Assembly: GCF_001752365.1 (NCBI RefSeq)
Contig: NZ_MEIY01000001.1
Coordinates: forward strand, 2,648,918 to 2,712,917
Source of the DNA: Marinobacter sp. X15-166B
GTDB taxonomy: Bacteria; Pseudomonadota; Gammaproteobacteria; Pseudomonadales; Oleiphilaceae
DNA length: 64,000 bases
Reading direction: 5' to 3'
The notes below the pieces were generated by a model, which ran no database searches, was not told where the DNA came from, and saw only the letters and a list, made by a program, of their open reading frames with translations. Shown here in pieces: positions 48,590 to 56,833 of this stretch (its first letter is position 1; every line of letters begins with the position of its first letter). Both the position numbers and the translations under genes were made by a program.

Positions 48590-49620
48590 GGTGCAACGAC
48601 TCCTTCAGGTAATTGCATGGTGACGCAGTGCAGGCTGCCATGCTGGCGGATCAGCGGTGCACAGTCGATGGCAATGATTTCGCGGTCAGGAAAAATGGCC
48701 TGCACGATGTCGATGGCGGCCTGGTCCTGGGGCACTCGGTACACCGGTAACAATACGGCACCGTTAATGATCAGGAAGTTGGCGTAAGTTGCGGGCAGAC
48801 GGTCGCCGTCGTCGTCGAACAGGGCGTCCGGCCAGGGCAGGGCGGTCAGTTTGTAGGGTTGGCCGTCCGCCTGACGGAACTGTTCCAGTTCGTCCTTCAT
48901 GGCGCGTAGCGCCGGGTAATGCTCGTCGTCCGGCCGGTCGCAGGCCACATAGGCGATGTGATCCACCGCGCAGAAGCGTGCCAGAGTATCAATATGGCTG
49001 TCGGTGTCATCCCCCGCGAGGTAACCGTGGTTCAGCCACAGCACCCGTTGGGCGCCGAGGGTTTCGCCGAGCATGTCTTCAATGCCACTGCGGTCGTAGG
49101 CCGGGTTGCGGGTGGGGGTCAGCAGGCATTCGCTGGTTACCAGCAGGGTGCCCGCACCGTCCGATTCCAGTGCGCCGCCTTCGAGAACAAAATCAACCGG
49201 GTGCAAGGGGGTCTGACCGAAAGCCCCGGCCTTGCTGAGGTGCTGGTTCAGCGCGTTGTCTTTGGTCCACGGAAACTTGTCTCCCCATGCATTAAAACGG
49301 AAATCCAGCAGTTGCAGGCCGTTGGCCCCGACGACGCTGAGCGGCCCGTGGTCCCGCGCCCAGGTGTCGTTGGCCGGCGCCCAGATGGCGATCACCCGGC
49401 CCGGCAGTCGGTGCTCGGCACAGTATCGTTCCAGTTCCTCGGTAACCCTGGCAAGCCGGTCACCGTCTTCGCAACTGATCAGAAGGTGCTGAAAACGCAG
49501 CACGGCCCGGGCAATGGCCAGAAACACCGGCTCCACCTCGTGGAGAGACTCGTGCCAGTCAGTGCCTTGATGGGGCCAGGTCAGCATGACAGCGCTTTGG
49601 GGGGCCCACTCGGCGGGCAT
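48586..49620 (-). CDS. aguA: Agmatine deiminase
   Basis: 344 aa guanidine-modifying enzyme converting agmatine to N-carbamoylputrescine. PAEWAPQSAVMLTWPH opens the fold; WARDHGPLSVV, FVLEGGALESDGAGTLL and the nucleophile region GSLHCVTMQ near the C-terminus carry the catalytic residues. ATG 49620 is preferred; TTG 49638 with GGTGGTGAC before it is an alternative. First of aguA-aguB-moxR. Confidence 0.94.
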   Translation of the reverse strand: MPAEWAPQSAVMLTWPHQGTDWHESLHEVEPVFLAIARAVLRFQHLLISCEDGDRLARVTEELERYCAEHRLPGRVIAIWAPANDTWARDHGPLSVVGANGLQLLDFRFNAWGDKFPWTKDNALNQHLSKAGAFGQTPLHPVDFVLEGGALESDGAGTLLVTSECLLTPTRNPAYDRSGIEDMLGETLGAQRVLWLNHGYLAGDDTDSHIDTLARFCAVDHIAYVACDRPDDEHYPALRAMKDELEQFRQADGQPYKLTALPWPDALFDDDGDRLPATYANFLIINGAVLLPVYRVPQDQAAIDIVQAIFPDREIIAIDCAPLIRQHGSLHCVTMQLPEGVVAP

Positions 49621-49769
49621 CACGGTTGTTGCAGTCAAGTCACCACCACTCTCTGTAAGGGTTGCATAACCGAAGGTCCATGGCCGGCATTCTACCGTGT
49701 CCATGGGGCCACGTCAGGGTGTCAGAGGCGTTTTTATTGTGCGCCTGCGGGTACCGGACCAGCCCGGTG

Positions 49770-50084
49770 TCAAAGATCCGGTTTCAACACCGTGTGGATC
49801 ACCCGGTCCTGTTCGAAATACACCACAAAGGCGGGATAGTCCCAGTGACTGATGGGAGGCTGGCCAACCGGGCCGGAGGTGGCTTGCGGGGTGCCGAACG
49901 ACTGGCGCACGGCTGCTTGCGACTGGCCGCTACGGGGCAGTTTGGCCAGGGCGCTGCGATCGGCCTGACTCATGATCGGGACCCGCACTTCGTCAGCCAC
50001 CGCCAGCGGGGCACTTAATCCGGTCCAGCTCAGTACCAGGGTGGCGGCGAGGGGCAGAACCCCTCTGGTTGCAGTGATTTTCAT
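49770..50084 (-). CDS. Small exported protein with BamE/SmpA-like repeat
   Basis: 104 aa. A signal peptide (GVLPLAATLVLSWTGLSAPLAVA) is followed by a mature part with the pattern AAVRQSFGTPQATSGPVGQPPISHWDYPAFVVYFEQDRVIHTVL, resembling the two-strand BamE/OmlA unit (helix, FG.P, W.Y, strand-turn-strand). There is no lipobox cysteine, so it is periplasmic. Function unknown. Confidence 0.7.
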   Translation of the reverse strand: MKITATRGVLPLAATLVLSWTGLSAPLAVADEVRVPIMSQADRSALAKLPRSGQSQAAVRQSFGTPQATSGPVGQPPISHWDYPAFVVYFEQDRVIHTVLKPDL

Positions 50085-50132
50085 TGTTGTAACTACTCCC
50101 GAATGTATTGATTTCTAAAAATTAATATCTTA

Positions 50133-50708
50133 CTACTTTTGCCGTTGCCGAACCTGCCACCTCATCACATGTCGGGCTATTTGTTGCCGGCTGTTTTCAC
50201 TGATAGCCGAAAACCGGGTGTGCACCCGATCATTGCCCGCCCCGCCAGCCGTGACCTTGATTACCCGGGCGACGGCCTCGGGCTGAAACAGCTCCGGTGA
50301 CAGGGTCATCCGCAGGACCAGCAGGTCATCCGGCTGGTAGCGATTTTCCGGAGCCTCAAACGCAAGGCCACCTTCACTGAGAGTGACTTGATTCCAGTCC
50401 TTCGGTTGCAACGGATTTTGATCAAAGGCCATAATGCGCGCCAACGTATCTACCTTGCTGTTCAGTGACTTGATCAGGGTGCTCAGCAAGCGGTCTGTTT
50501 CGGCGAGGCTGCTCAGTTGCTGGCGGATATCCTGGTCCAGGCGCTTCAGCTCAGCGCGCAGTTCTCCCAGTGGCCCGTCATCGAACGGGATGATGGTGTC
50601 GCTGCTCTGGTCAGAGGGTAATATGCGGACTTCCAGGCCAATGCGGTCATCGATGCGAAAGTAGTCACGGCGTTCCGAGGGGGTCAGTGTGGGGATCCGG
50701 GATGACAT
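50133..50708 (-). CDS. PilZ-domain protein with internal coiled coil
   Basis: 191 aa from the ATG at 50708. RxxxR (R14-R18, RDYFR) is the first c-di-GMP motif, but residues about 46-92 form a heptad-rich coiled coil before the rest of the PilZ barrel. In the second motif, [D/N]xSxxG, the first position is threonine (TLSEGG, T109-G114). It probably senses c-di-GMP and perhaps oligomerises; the altered motif leaves ligand binding uncertain. Pseudomonas has a PilZ gene next to its Lol genes (PA2989, from memory). Divergent from lolC. Confidence 0.82.
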   Translation of the reverse strand: MSSRIPTLTPSERRDYFRIDDRIGLEVRILPSDQSSDTIIPFDDGPLGELRAELKRLDQDIRQQLSSLAETDRLLSTLIKSLNSKVDTLARIMAFDQNPLQPKDWNQVTLSEGGLAFEAPENRYQPDDLLVLRMTLSPELFQPEAVARVIKVTAGGAGNDRVHTRFSAISENSRQQIARHVMRWQVRQRQK

Positions 50709-50770
50709 GAGTGCTCCGTATATGCCGGTTTTCTTTTGTAATTGCACAGTTTAGCAGCAGGCTCCTAATT

Positions 50771-52012
50771 ATGTTCAAACCTCTTTCGTGGTACGTGGGG
50801 TTGCGGTATACCGCCGCCAAACGCCGCAACCACTTTATATCCTTTATCTCGCTGACCTCGATGATCGGCCTCATGCTGGGCGTTGCCGTGCTGATCATTG
50901 TGCTCTCGGTGATGAACGGATTCGACCGGGAGCTCAAACAGCGCATTCTGGGCATGGTCCCTCACGCGGTCATCATCGGTGATGACGTTCTGGAAGACTG
51001 GCAGCTGGTGGATGAGCGGGTGACCAGTCACCCCTCGGTCATTGCCGCTGCGCCTTATGTGCAAGGACAGGGCATGGTGACCGGCGGAGGCAACGTGCGC
51101 GGGGTGATGCTGAACGGCATTTTGCCGGAGCAGGAGCGGACCGTCTCCATTATTGAAAATCACATGATCGAGGGCCGGCTGGATGATCTCAAATCCGGTG
51201 AGTTCGGCATCATCATCGGCAAGTTGATGGCGTCCAGCCTGCGCTTGCAAATCGGCGACAAGGTGACCGTGGTGTTGCCCGAAGCGTCGATCACCCCCGC
51301 AGGGGTGCTGCCCCGGCTGAAGCGGTTCACGGTGAAGGGGGTGTTCAGTGTGGGTGCCGAGCTGGACGGAAACTACACGTTGATTCACATGGACGATGCG
51401 GCCACGCTGATGCGCACCGGTGGCAAGGCCCAGGGGGTGCGGCTGCTGGTCAAGGACCTGTTCATGGCCCCGAGGGTTGCCGAGGAGGCCGCTGTGGGTT
51501 TGGGCGGACGTTACTACGTGTCTGACTGGACCCGCACCCACGGCAACCTGTTTCAGGCGATCCGCATGGAGAAGACCATGATTGGTCTGCTGCTGATGTT
51601 CATCGTCGCGGTGGCGGCTTTTAACATTGTCTCGACCCTGGTGATGGTGGTGACCGATAAAACCGCGGATATTGCCATCCTGCGCACCATGGGCGCGACC
51701 CCGGGCCGTATCATGCGCATTTTTATTGTGCAGGGGGCGGTGATCGGCGTGTTTGGCACCCTGGTCGGTACCGCTCTGGGGGTGCTGGGTGCTTATCACA
51801 TCAGCGACCTGATTGCCTGGCTGGAAACGGCATTGGGGCATCAGTTCCTGAGCGCCGATGTCTATTTCATCAGTTACCTGCCTTCGCAATTGCAGTGGCA
51901 GGACGTGTATGTAATCAGTGGCGCCGGGCTGGCCATGAGCCTGTTGGCGACCATCTACCCCGCCTGGCGCGCATCCCGCATCGACCCGGCAGAGGCCCTT
52001 CGTTATGAGTGA
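50771..52012 (+). CDS. lolC: Lipoprotein-releasing ABC permease (LolC/LolE family)
   Basis: 413 aa inner-membrane permease of the LolCDE complex, which extracts outer-membrane lipoproteins for LolA. FKPLSWYVGLRYTAAKRRNHFISFISL is the standard N-terminus; helices lie at about 24-47 and three more after residue 275; the periplasmic domain lies between. It overlaps lolD by eight bases. No second permease follows lolD, so this may act as a LolF-like homodimer or have its partner elsewhere. ATG 50771 is the family start; the open frame begins at 50711. Confidence 0.92.
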   Translation: MFKPLSWYVGLRYTAAKRRNHFISFISLTSMIGLMLGVAVLIIVLSVMNGFDRELKQRILGMVPHAVIIGDDVLEDWQLVDERVTSHPSVIAAAPYVQGQGMVTGGGNVRGVMLNGILPEQERTVSIIENHMIEGRLDDLKSGEFGIIIGKLMASSLRLQIGDKVTVVLPEASITPAGVLPRLKRFTVKGVFSVGAELDGNYTLIHMDDAATLMRTGGKAQGVRLLVKDLFMAPRVAEEAAVGLGGRYYVSDWTRTHGNLFQAIRMEKTMIGLLLMFIVAVAAFNIVSTLVMVVTDKTADIAILRTMGATPGRIMRIFIVQGAVIGVFGTLVGTALGVLGAYHISDLIAWLETALGHQFLSADVYFISYLPSQLQWQDVYVISGAGLAMSLLATIYPAWRASRIDPAEALRYE

Positions 52013-52718
52013 GTCAAGTTTTTCCACCGCCGCGCCCCGGCCGGTCATTTTTTGCGACCGGGTCACCCGCACCTACCATGAAGGCCCCGGCCAGCTGACC
52101 ATCTTTTCCGACATCTCTCTGACGGTAGAGGCGGGGGAAACGGTGGCCATTGTTGGCAGCAGTGGGGCGGGCAAGACCACCTTGCTCAACCTGCTGGGCG
52201 GTCTCGACAAGCCGTCCTCGGGACACATTGCCATCTGCGGCCAGGATATCCACCGCATGAGCGAGGCGGGCCGGGCGCGGTTCCGTAACCGGCATTTGGG
52301 GTTTGTCTATCAGTTCCACCACCTGCTGCCCGAGTTCAGTGCCCTGGAAAACGTCATGATGCCCCTTGCGCTGGGGGGCGTGTCTCTGAAGAAAGCGCGT
52401 ACCAAGGCGCAAACATTGCTGGCCGAAGTGGGCTTGCAGCAGCGGCTCGAGCACAAGCCCGCGGAGCTGTCCGGAGGGGAGCGTCAGCGGGTGGCCATAG
52501 CCCGGGCACTGGCCAATGATCCGCAATGCGTGCTCATGGACGAGCCGACCGGTAACCTGGATGAGCACACCGGTGACAGTGTGCGACGGTTGATCGAATC
52601 ACTGCGCGATCAGCTGGGTATCGCGTTCGTGCTGGTTACCCATGATATGCGGATGGCACGCAGTCTGGGACGGGTGTTGCGGTTGGAGCAGGGGTGCTTG
52701 CAGGCCGACGACGGCTAG
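52005..52718 (+). CDS. lolD: Lipoprotein-releasing ABC ATPase LolD
   Basis: 237 aa. Walker A GSSGAGKTT, Q-loop region YQFHHLLPEFSALENVMMPL, signature LSGGERQRVAIARAL and Walker B CVLMDEPTGNLD. Powers lipoprotein release. It overlaps lolC by eight bases and shares the four bases of its TAG stop (CTAG) with convergent DUF2062. Confidence 0.96.
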   Translation: MSESSFSTAAPRPVIFCDRVTRTYHEGPGQLTIFSDISLTVEAGETVAIVGSSGAGKTTLLNLLGGLDKPSSGHIAICGQDIHRMSEAGRARFRNRHLGFVYQFHHLLPEFSALENVMMPLALGGVSLKKARTKAQTLLAEVGLQQRLEHKPAELSGGERQRVAIARALANDPQCVLMDEPTGNLDEHTGDSVRRLIESLRDQLGIAFVLVTHDMRMARSLGRVLRLEQGCLQADDG

Positions 52719-53236
52719 CAACGCTGACTACTGCTGCGACGCTGGCGCCAGTCGATACGCACCTTGCGTCGCCACAGATACTGGATCAGCAGATAACAGG
52801 CGCAACTGCTGACGGTTGCCACCAGTACCGAACCAAAAAACAGCGGGATGCCGATTTCCACCAGGCGCCCGCTGATCCACGACCAGGAAAGCTGAAACTC
52901 GAAGTCCAGCACCGGGCGGTGCAGTATCCAGGCCCCCACTTTATAGTTGAAATAGAAAATGGGCGGTATGGTGAGGGGATTGCTGATCCACACCAGGGCC
53001 ACGGACAGCGGCAGATTGGCGTTGAACCAGATAGCACAGACAGCGGCCGCGACCATCTGGAACGGCATGGGGATGAAGCACAAAAACACCCCCACCAAAA
53101 AGGCCCGGGACACCCCATGGCGGTTGATGTGCCACAAGTTGGGTTCGTGCAGGATGTCGCCCAGAAAGCTTAGTGCTTTAATGGAGCGTATTTTGTCTGG
53201 GGAAGGTAAGTAACGCTTCATGAACTTCTTGGGCAT
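52715..53236 (-). CDS. DUF2062 membrane protein
   Basis: 173 aa; begins MPKKFMKRYLPSPDKIRS and has the DUF2062 core: NLWHINRHGVSRAFLVGVFLCFIPMPFQM, a helix pair and SNPLTIPPIFYFNYKVG. Three membrane helices. Function unknown; widely conserved beside Lol and ComEC genes in Pseudomonas. It is divergent from comEC. Confidence 0.92.
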   Translation of the reverse strand: MPKKFMKRYLPSPDKIRSIKALSFLGDILHEPNLWHINRHGVSRAFLVGVFLCFIPMPFQMVAAAVCAIWFNANLPLSVALVWISNPLTIPPIFYFNYKVGAWILHRPVLDFEFQLSWSWISGRLVEIGIPLFFGSVLVATVSSCACYLLIQYLWRRKVRIDWRQRRSSSQRC

Positions 53237-53311
53237 CTGGAAGTTCTGCCTATTCAGCCAGTCGGTTGCGCTCTTATCAGGTTAGAGCAGAATATTCGAA
53301 ATTTCGTTAAT

Positions 53312-53334
53312 CGGACACGGAATTGTCCGGGAGG
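53312..53334 (+). other. Hairpin next to the comEC ribosome site
   Basis: CGGACA (53312-53317) pairs with TGTCCG (53324-53329), loop CGGAAT; its last base begins the ribosome site GGGAGG (53329-53334) that lies 6 bases before the GTG. It could moderate comEC translation. The stem is only 6 bp. Confidence 0.3.
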
Positions 53335-53340
53335 TGTTCG

Positions 53341-55680
53341 GTGCGGGCAGGGATGGCCGCGTTCTCGTGCGGCGTTATCTTACTGTATTGGGTTGGCGTC
53401 ATTCCACCTTCGTCAGCGCTGGTCGGGGGGGTGGTCGTGGCTGCCCTGTTCGGGATCGTCACGCGCCGGGCGAATCCGGCCCTGCTGCTGGGGTGTTTTC
53501 TCGCCGGTCTGGCATGGGCGGCGTGGCAGGCTGACGCACGGCTGGAGCGCAGGCTGCCGGCCGAGCTGGAAGGCCAGACCCTGCGTGTAAGCGGCTACCT
53601 GTGTGGCTTGCCGACGGAGGGGGCGTTCGCCAGCGTGCGCTTCGATCTGTGTGTGCAGCGGTGGCACGACACCGCCACCGGCCTCCGTCCGGGGGGCAAG
53701 GCCCTGCCCCGGAAACTGAAACTTGCCTGGTACGGCCGGGACGCCCATAGGTACATTCCACAGACCGTCAATCTGGTCGTCAGCCTCAAACGCCCCCATG
53801 GCTCGGCAAACCCGGCTGGGTTCGGGTACGAAGGCTGGCTGTTCCGTCACGGCTTCGGAGCAACCGGAACGGTACGGGAACTCACCCCGGCAACCGATGT
53901 CCGGTGCGGGCCGAGGTGCGCCTATCACCAGTGGCGGGGCGGCCTTGCCCGGGCATTACAGGCCCGGTGGGGCAATCTGCGCAGTTTTCCGCTGGTGCAA
54001 TCGCTGCTTATCGGTGAACGGGGCGCACTGAATGCTGATCATTGGCGGGTGTTCAAAGCCACCGGAACCATCCACCTGGTGGCCATCTCCGGTCTGCATC
54101 TGGGCTTGATTGCCCTGGGCGCCGGCTGGTTGGCAAGTCGCTTGTTGCTGCGGTTACCCGCGCACTGGTCGACGCCGTCCCGGTCACGGCTGCTGGTGTT
54201 TGCAGCGGTAATGGCGGCCAGCCTGGTCTATGCGCTGGCCGCCGGGTTTGCGGTGCCCACCCGGCGGGCACTTATCATGATTGCCGTGGCGGGGTGGGTG
54301 CTGTTATGCGGCCGGCAGGTGAGTGTGTGGCTGGGGCTGTTGCTGGCGTTGGCAATCACCCTGCTGACCGACCCGTTTTCACCTCTCGACCGGGGGTTCT
54401 GGCTGTCGTTCGCAGCGGTTGCCGTGCTGGTGCTGGTGTTTTCGCGGCGAGCAGGCCGGCCGGGTCCGGTACGGGGGGTGATCGTGGCGCAGTTGGCCGT
54501 GTTCGTCGGGCTGGGGCCGGTGCTGGCTTTCATGGACCAGCCGCCGGTGGTGATGGGGGTATTGGCCAATCTGGTGGCGGTGCCCTGGGTGTCGGTGGTG
54601 GTCATGCCGCTGTTGTTGCTGGGTGCGCTGATTGCCGCGCTCCTGCCGGCACTGACGCCCTGGGTCGGGCTTGGCTTTGAGGCCGTGCTGACCCCTCTGT
54701 GGTGGACTCTGGAACGGCTGGCGGACGCACCGGCTCCGGCCTGGTCACCGACCCGGGTGGAAGTCCTGGTCCTGACCCTGCCGGGGCTGCTGGCCTTGCT
54801 GTATCCGGGGCGCGGTTTTCGACGGGCAGTGATGGCCTGGGTGGTGTTGTGGGCGGTGACCGGCGCTGGCCGGCACGCGGGCAATACCACGGTAACGCAC
54901 CCCGAGTTATGGGTCTGGGACGTGGGGCAGGGGTTGTCCGTGCTGTTGCGTGACGAGAACCAGGTGCTGGTCTACGACACCGGACCCGAATACCCATCAG
55001 GGTACGCCGCCGTTACTGGCGTGCTGTTGCCGAATTATCGCCGCCTGGGGGTTCGCCATATTGATCAGCTGGTGATCAGTCATGGCGATCTGGACCATGC
55101 CGGCGGGCTGCCACAGCTGCAAGCGGCGCTCACGGTTGGCGTGGCGTACAGCGGCGAGCCGGCACGGCTTGCGAAGTACCTGCCCGGGGCGCTGGCGTGC
55201 CCCGTGGGGACGCGCAGCTGGGTGGGGAGGGTTGAATTGTCCTTCTGGCGGGACTACCCGCCGCCGGGGGAGCGCAGCAGTAATAATGCATCCTGCGTGG
55301 TGGTGGCCCGCTACGGGGCGGTCCGGGTGATCCTGCCGGGGGATATTTCCCGAGGGGCGGAAGAGCGCTTGCTGAAGGTGCTCGACGCCGATCCCGGGGA
55401 GACTCTGGTGGTGGTGGCAGCCCATCATGGCAGCCAAACCTCATCCGGCAAACTCTGGGTCGAGACCTTGCGGCCTGCGGCGGTCGTGTACAGTGCGGGT
55501 TACCGCCATCGCTTCGGCCATCCCCACCCCGATGTTGTAGCCCGCTATCAAGGGGTTGCCAGCCGCAGTTTCAACACCGCCCTGACGGGGGGCATCCAGT
55601 TCCGGCTCAGCCGGGACGGGTTCACCGTGCACCCAACCCGGGCCCGGGTGCCCTTCTGGATGCGGGCCTCGCCGCCGTGA
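53341..55680 (+). CDS. comEC: ComEC/Rec2 DNA-uptake channel
   Basis: 779 aa inner-membrane channel for single-stranded DNA entry in transformation. N-terminal helices, an OB-like DUF4131 region, the Competence core (TIHLVAISGLHLGLIALGAGW) and a C-terminal metallo-beta-lactamase domain (VWDVGQGLSVLLRDENQVLVYDTG; ISHGDLDHAGGL; VVVAAHHGSQTSS). The GTG at 53341 with GGGAGG 6 bases upstream beats TTG 53323. Other uptake genes are not in the window, so competence is not implied by this gene alone. Confidence 0.94.
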   Translation: MRAGMAAFSCGVILLYWVGVIPPSSALVGGVVVAALFGIVTRRANPALLLGCFLAGLAWAAWQADARLERRLPAELEGQTLRVSGYLCGLPTEGAFASVRFDLCVQRWHDTATGLRPGGKALPRKLKLAWYGRDAHRYIPQTVNLVVSLKRPHGSANPAGFGYEGWLFRHGFGATGTVRELTPATDVRCGPRCAYHQWRGGLARALQARWGNLRSFPLVQSLLIGERGALNADHWRVFKATGTIHLVAISGLHLGLIALGAGWLASRLLLRLPAHWSTPSRSRLLVFAAVMAASLVYALAAGFAVPTRRALIMIAVAGWVLLCGRQVSVWLGLLLALAITLLTDPFSPLDRGFWLSFAAVAVLVLVFSRRAGRPGPVRGVIVAQLAVFVGLGPVLAFMDQPPVVMGVLANLVAVPWVSVVVMPLLLLGALIAALLPALTPWVGLGFEAVLTPLWWTLERLADAPAPAWSPTRVEVLVLTLPGLLALLYPGRGFRRAVMAWVVLWAVTGAGRHAGNTTVTHPELWVWDVGQGLSVLLRDENQVLVYDTGPEYPSGYAAVTGVLLPNYRRLGVRHIDQLVISHGDLDHAGGLPQLQAALTVGVAYSGEPARLAKYLPGALACPVGTRSWVGRVELSFWRDYPPPGERSSNNASCVVVARYGAVRVILPGDISRGAEERLLKVLDADPGETLVVVAAHHGSQTSSGKLWVETLRPAAVVYSAGYRHRFGHPHPDVVARYQGVASRSFNTALTGGIQFRLSRDGFTVHPTRARVPFWMRASPP

Positions 55681-55778
55681 TCGGCGAATCCCGCTTCATA
55701 GCGTGACACTCGTACTGTGGCCACGGCCAATAGCTATGTTAAAGTAGCGCCGCTTTTAAACTATCAGGGAGATCAGGC

Positions 55779-56405
55779 GTGTTCGAGTTGTTGAAAGCTG
55801 GTGGCATTCTTATGGTGCCGATTGTGGCTTGTTCCATTCTTGCACTGGCCATTATTCTTGAGCGCTTCTGGTCCTTGCGGGCGCCCCGTATCGCGCCTCA
55901 GCATACGATTAATGAACTCTGGCGCTGGATCAAAAAGAAAGAGCTGAACAGTCGCAAATTGCAGGTCCTCTATGCTTCCTCCCCCATGGGGCGGGTGCTG
56001 GCCTCCGGATTGATGAACGCCAAGCACGGTCGTGAGATCATGAAAGAAAGCATCGAGCACGAGGCCAGCCAGGTAATCCACGAGCTGGAACGGTTTCTGA
56101 ATCCTCTGGGCACGGTCGCAACCATCACCCCGTTGCTGGGGCTGCTGGGTACGGTGATCGGCATGATCAAGGTGTTTGCCGAAATCCAGCTGGCGGGGGT
56201 GGGCGACGCCGGCAACCTGGCCGGAGGGATATCCGAGGCGCTGATCACCACCGCTTCGGGGTTGAGTGTGGCCATCCCGGCGCTGATTGCCCACCGATAT
56301 TTTATCCGCCGTGTCGATGCCCTGGTGGTCAATATGGAACAGGAAGCGATCAAGCTGGTCGAGGTGGTCCATGGCGACCGTGAAATCGACGTTGAAGGAG
56401 CCTGA
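55779..56405 (+). CDS. exbB: MotA/TolQ/ExbB proton-channel family protein
   Basis: 208 aa. Three helices; the first is near residues 10-28 (ILMVPIVACSILALAIILE), and TPLLGLLGTVIGMIKVF begins the second at about 112. The C-terminus has SGLSVAIPALIAHRYF. GTG start with AGGGAGA upstream. Forms an energy-transducing complex with ExbD. TonB or TolA partners are not adjacent, and the ExbB or TolQ subtype cannot be settled. Precedes exbD by 5 bases. Confidence 0.9.
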   Translation: MFELLKAGGILMVPIVACSILALAIILERFWSLRAPRIAPQHTINELWRWIKKKELNSRKLQVLYASSPMGRVLASGLMNAKHGREIMKESIEHEASQVIHELERFLNPLGTVATITPLLGLLGTVIGMIKVFAEIQLAGVGDAGNLAGGISEALITTASGLSVAIPALIAHRYFIRRVDALVVNMEQEAIKLVEVVHGDREIDVEGA

Positions 56406-56410
56406 GCGTC

Positions 56411-56833
56411 GTGAAGTTCAAGCGCCAGAGAAGTCAGGAAGTCGGGGTTGATCTGACGCCGCTCATCGATGTGGTGTTTCTGCTGCTGATATTTTTCATG
56501 GTCTCGACCACCTTCAGCAGGGAAAGCCATTTGCTGGTTGACCTGCCTGAAGCCAATGGCGAGGCCGCCGAAGCAGCCGTGCAACAGATTGATGTGGTCA
56601 TCAACGCCCAGGGGCAGTATGCCGTCAATGATCGTACACTGGTCAATAATCGACTGGAAACACTGAAGCGGGCGGTGAGTGAGCTGGCAGAGGGGGACCG
56701 GAGTCTGCCGTTTATCATCACCGCAGACGCCAACACCGCCCATCAGTATGTGGTGCGCGCTATGGATGTGGCGGGCCAGCTGGGTTTCAGCAAACTGAGC
56801 ATTACAACCGAGCGGGCGAACGATGACCGCTGA
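56411..56833 (+). CDS. exbD: ExbD/TolR family protein
   Basis: 140 aa. Cytoplasmic N-terminus, one helix (LTPLIDVVFLLLIFFMVSTTF) carrying the proton-path Asp, and a periplasmic ExbD domain. GTG start. Partner of the adjacent exbB; it overlaps msbA by eleven bases. As in Pseudomonas the pair is next to lpxK, suggesting use in envelope energy coupling. Confidence 0.92.
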   Translation: MKFKRQRSQEVGVDLTPLIDVVFLLLIFFMVSTTFSRESHLLVDLPEANGEAAEAAVQQIDVVINAQGQYAVNDRTLVNNRLETLKRAVSELAEGDRSLPFIITADANTAHQYVVRAMDVAGQLGFSKLSITTERANDDR

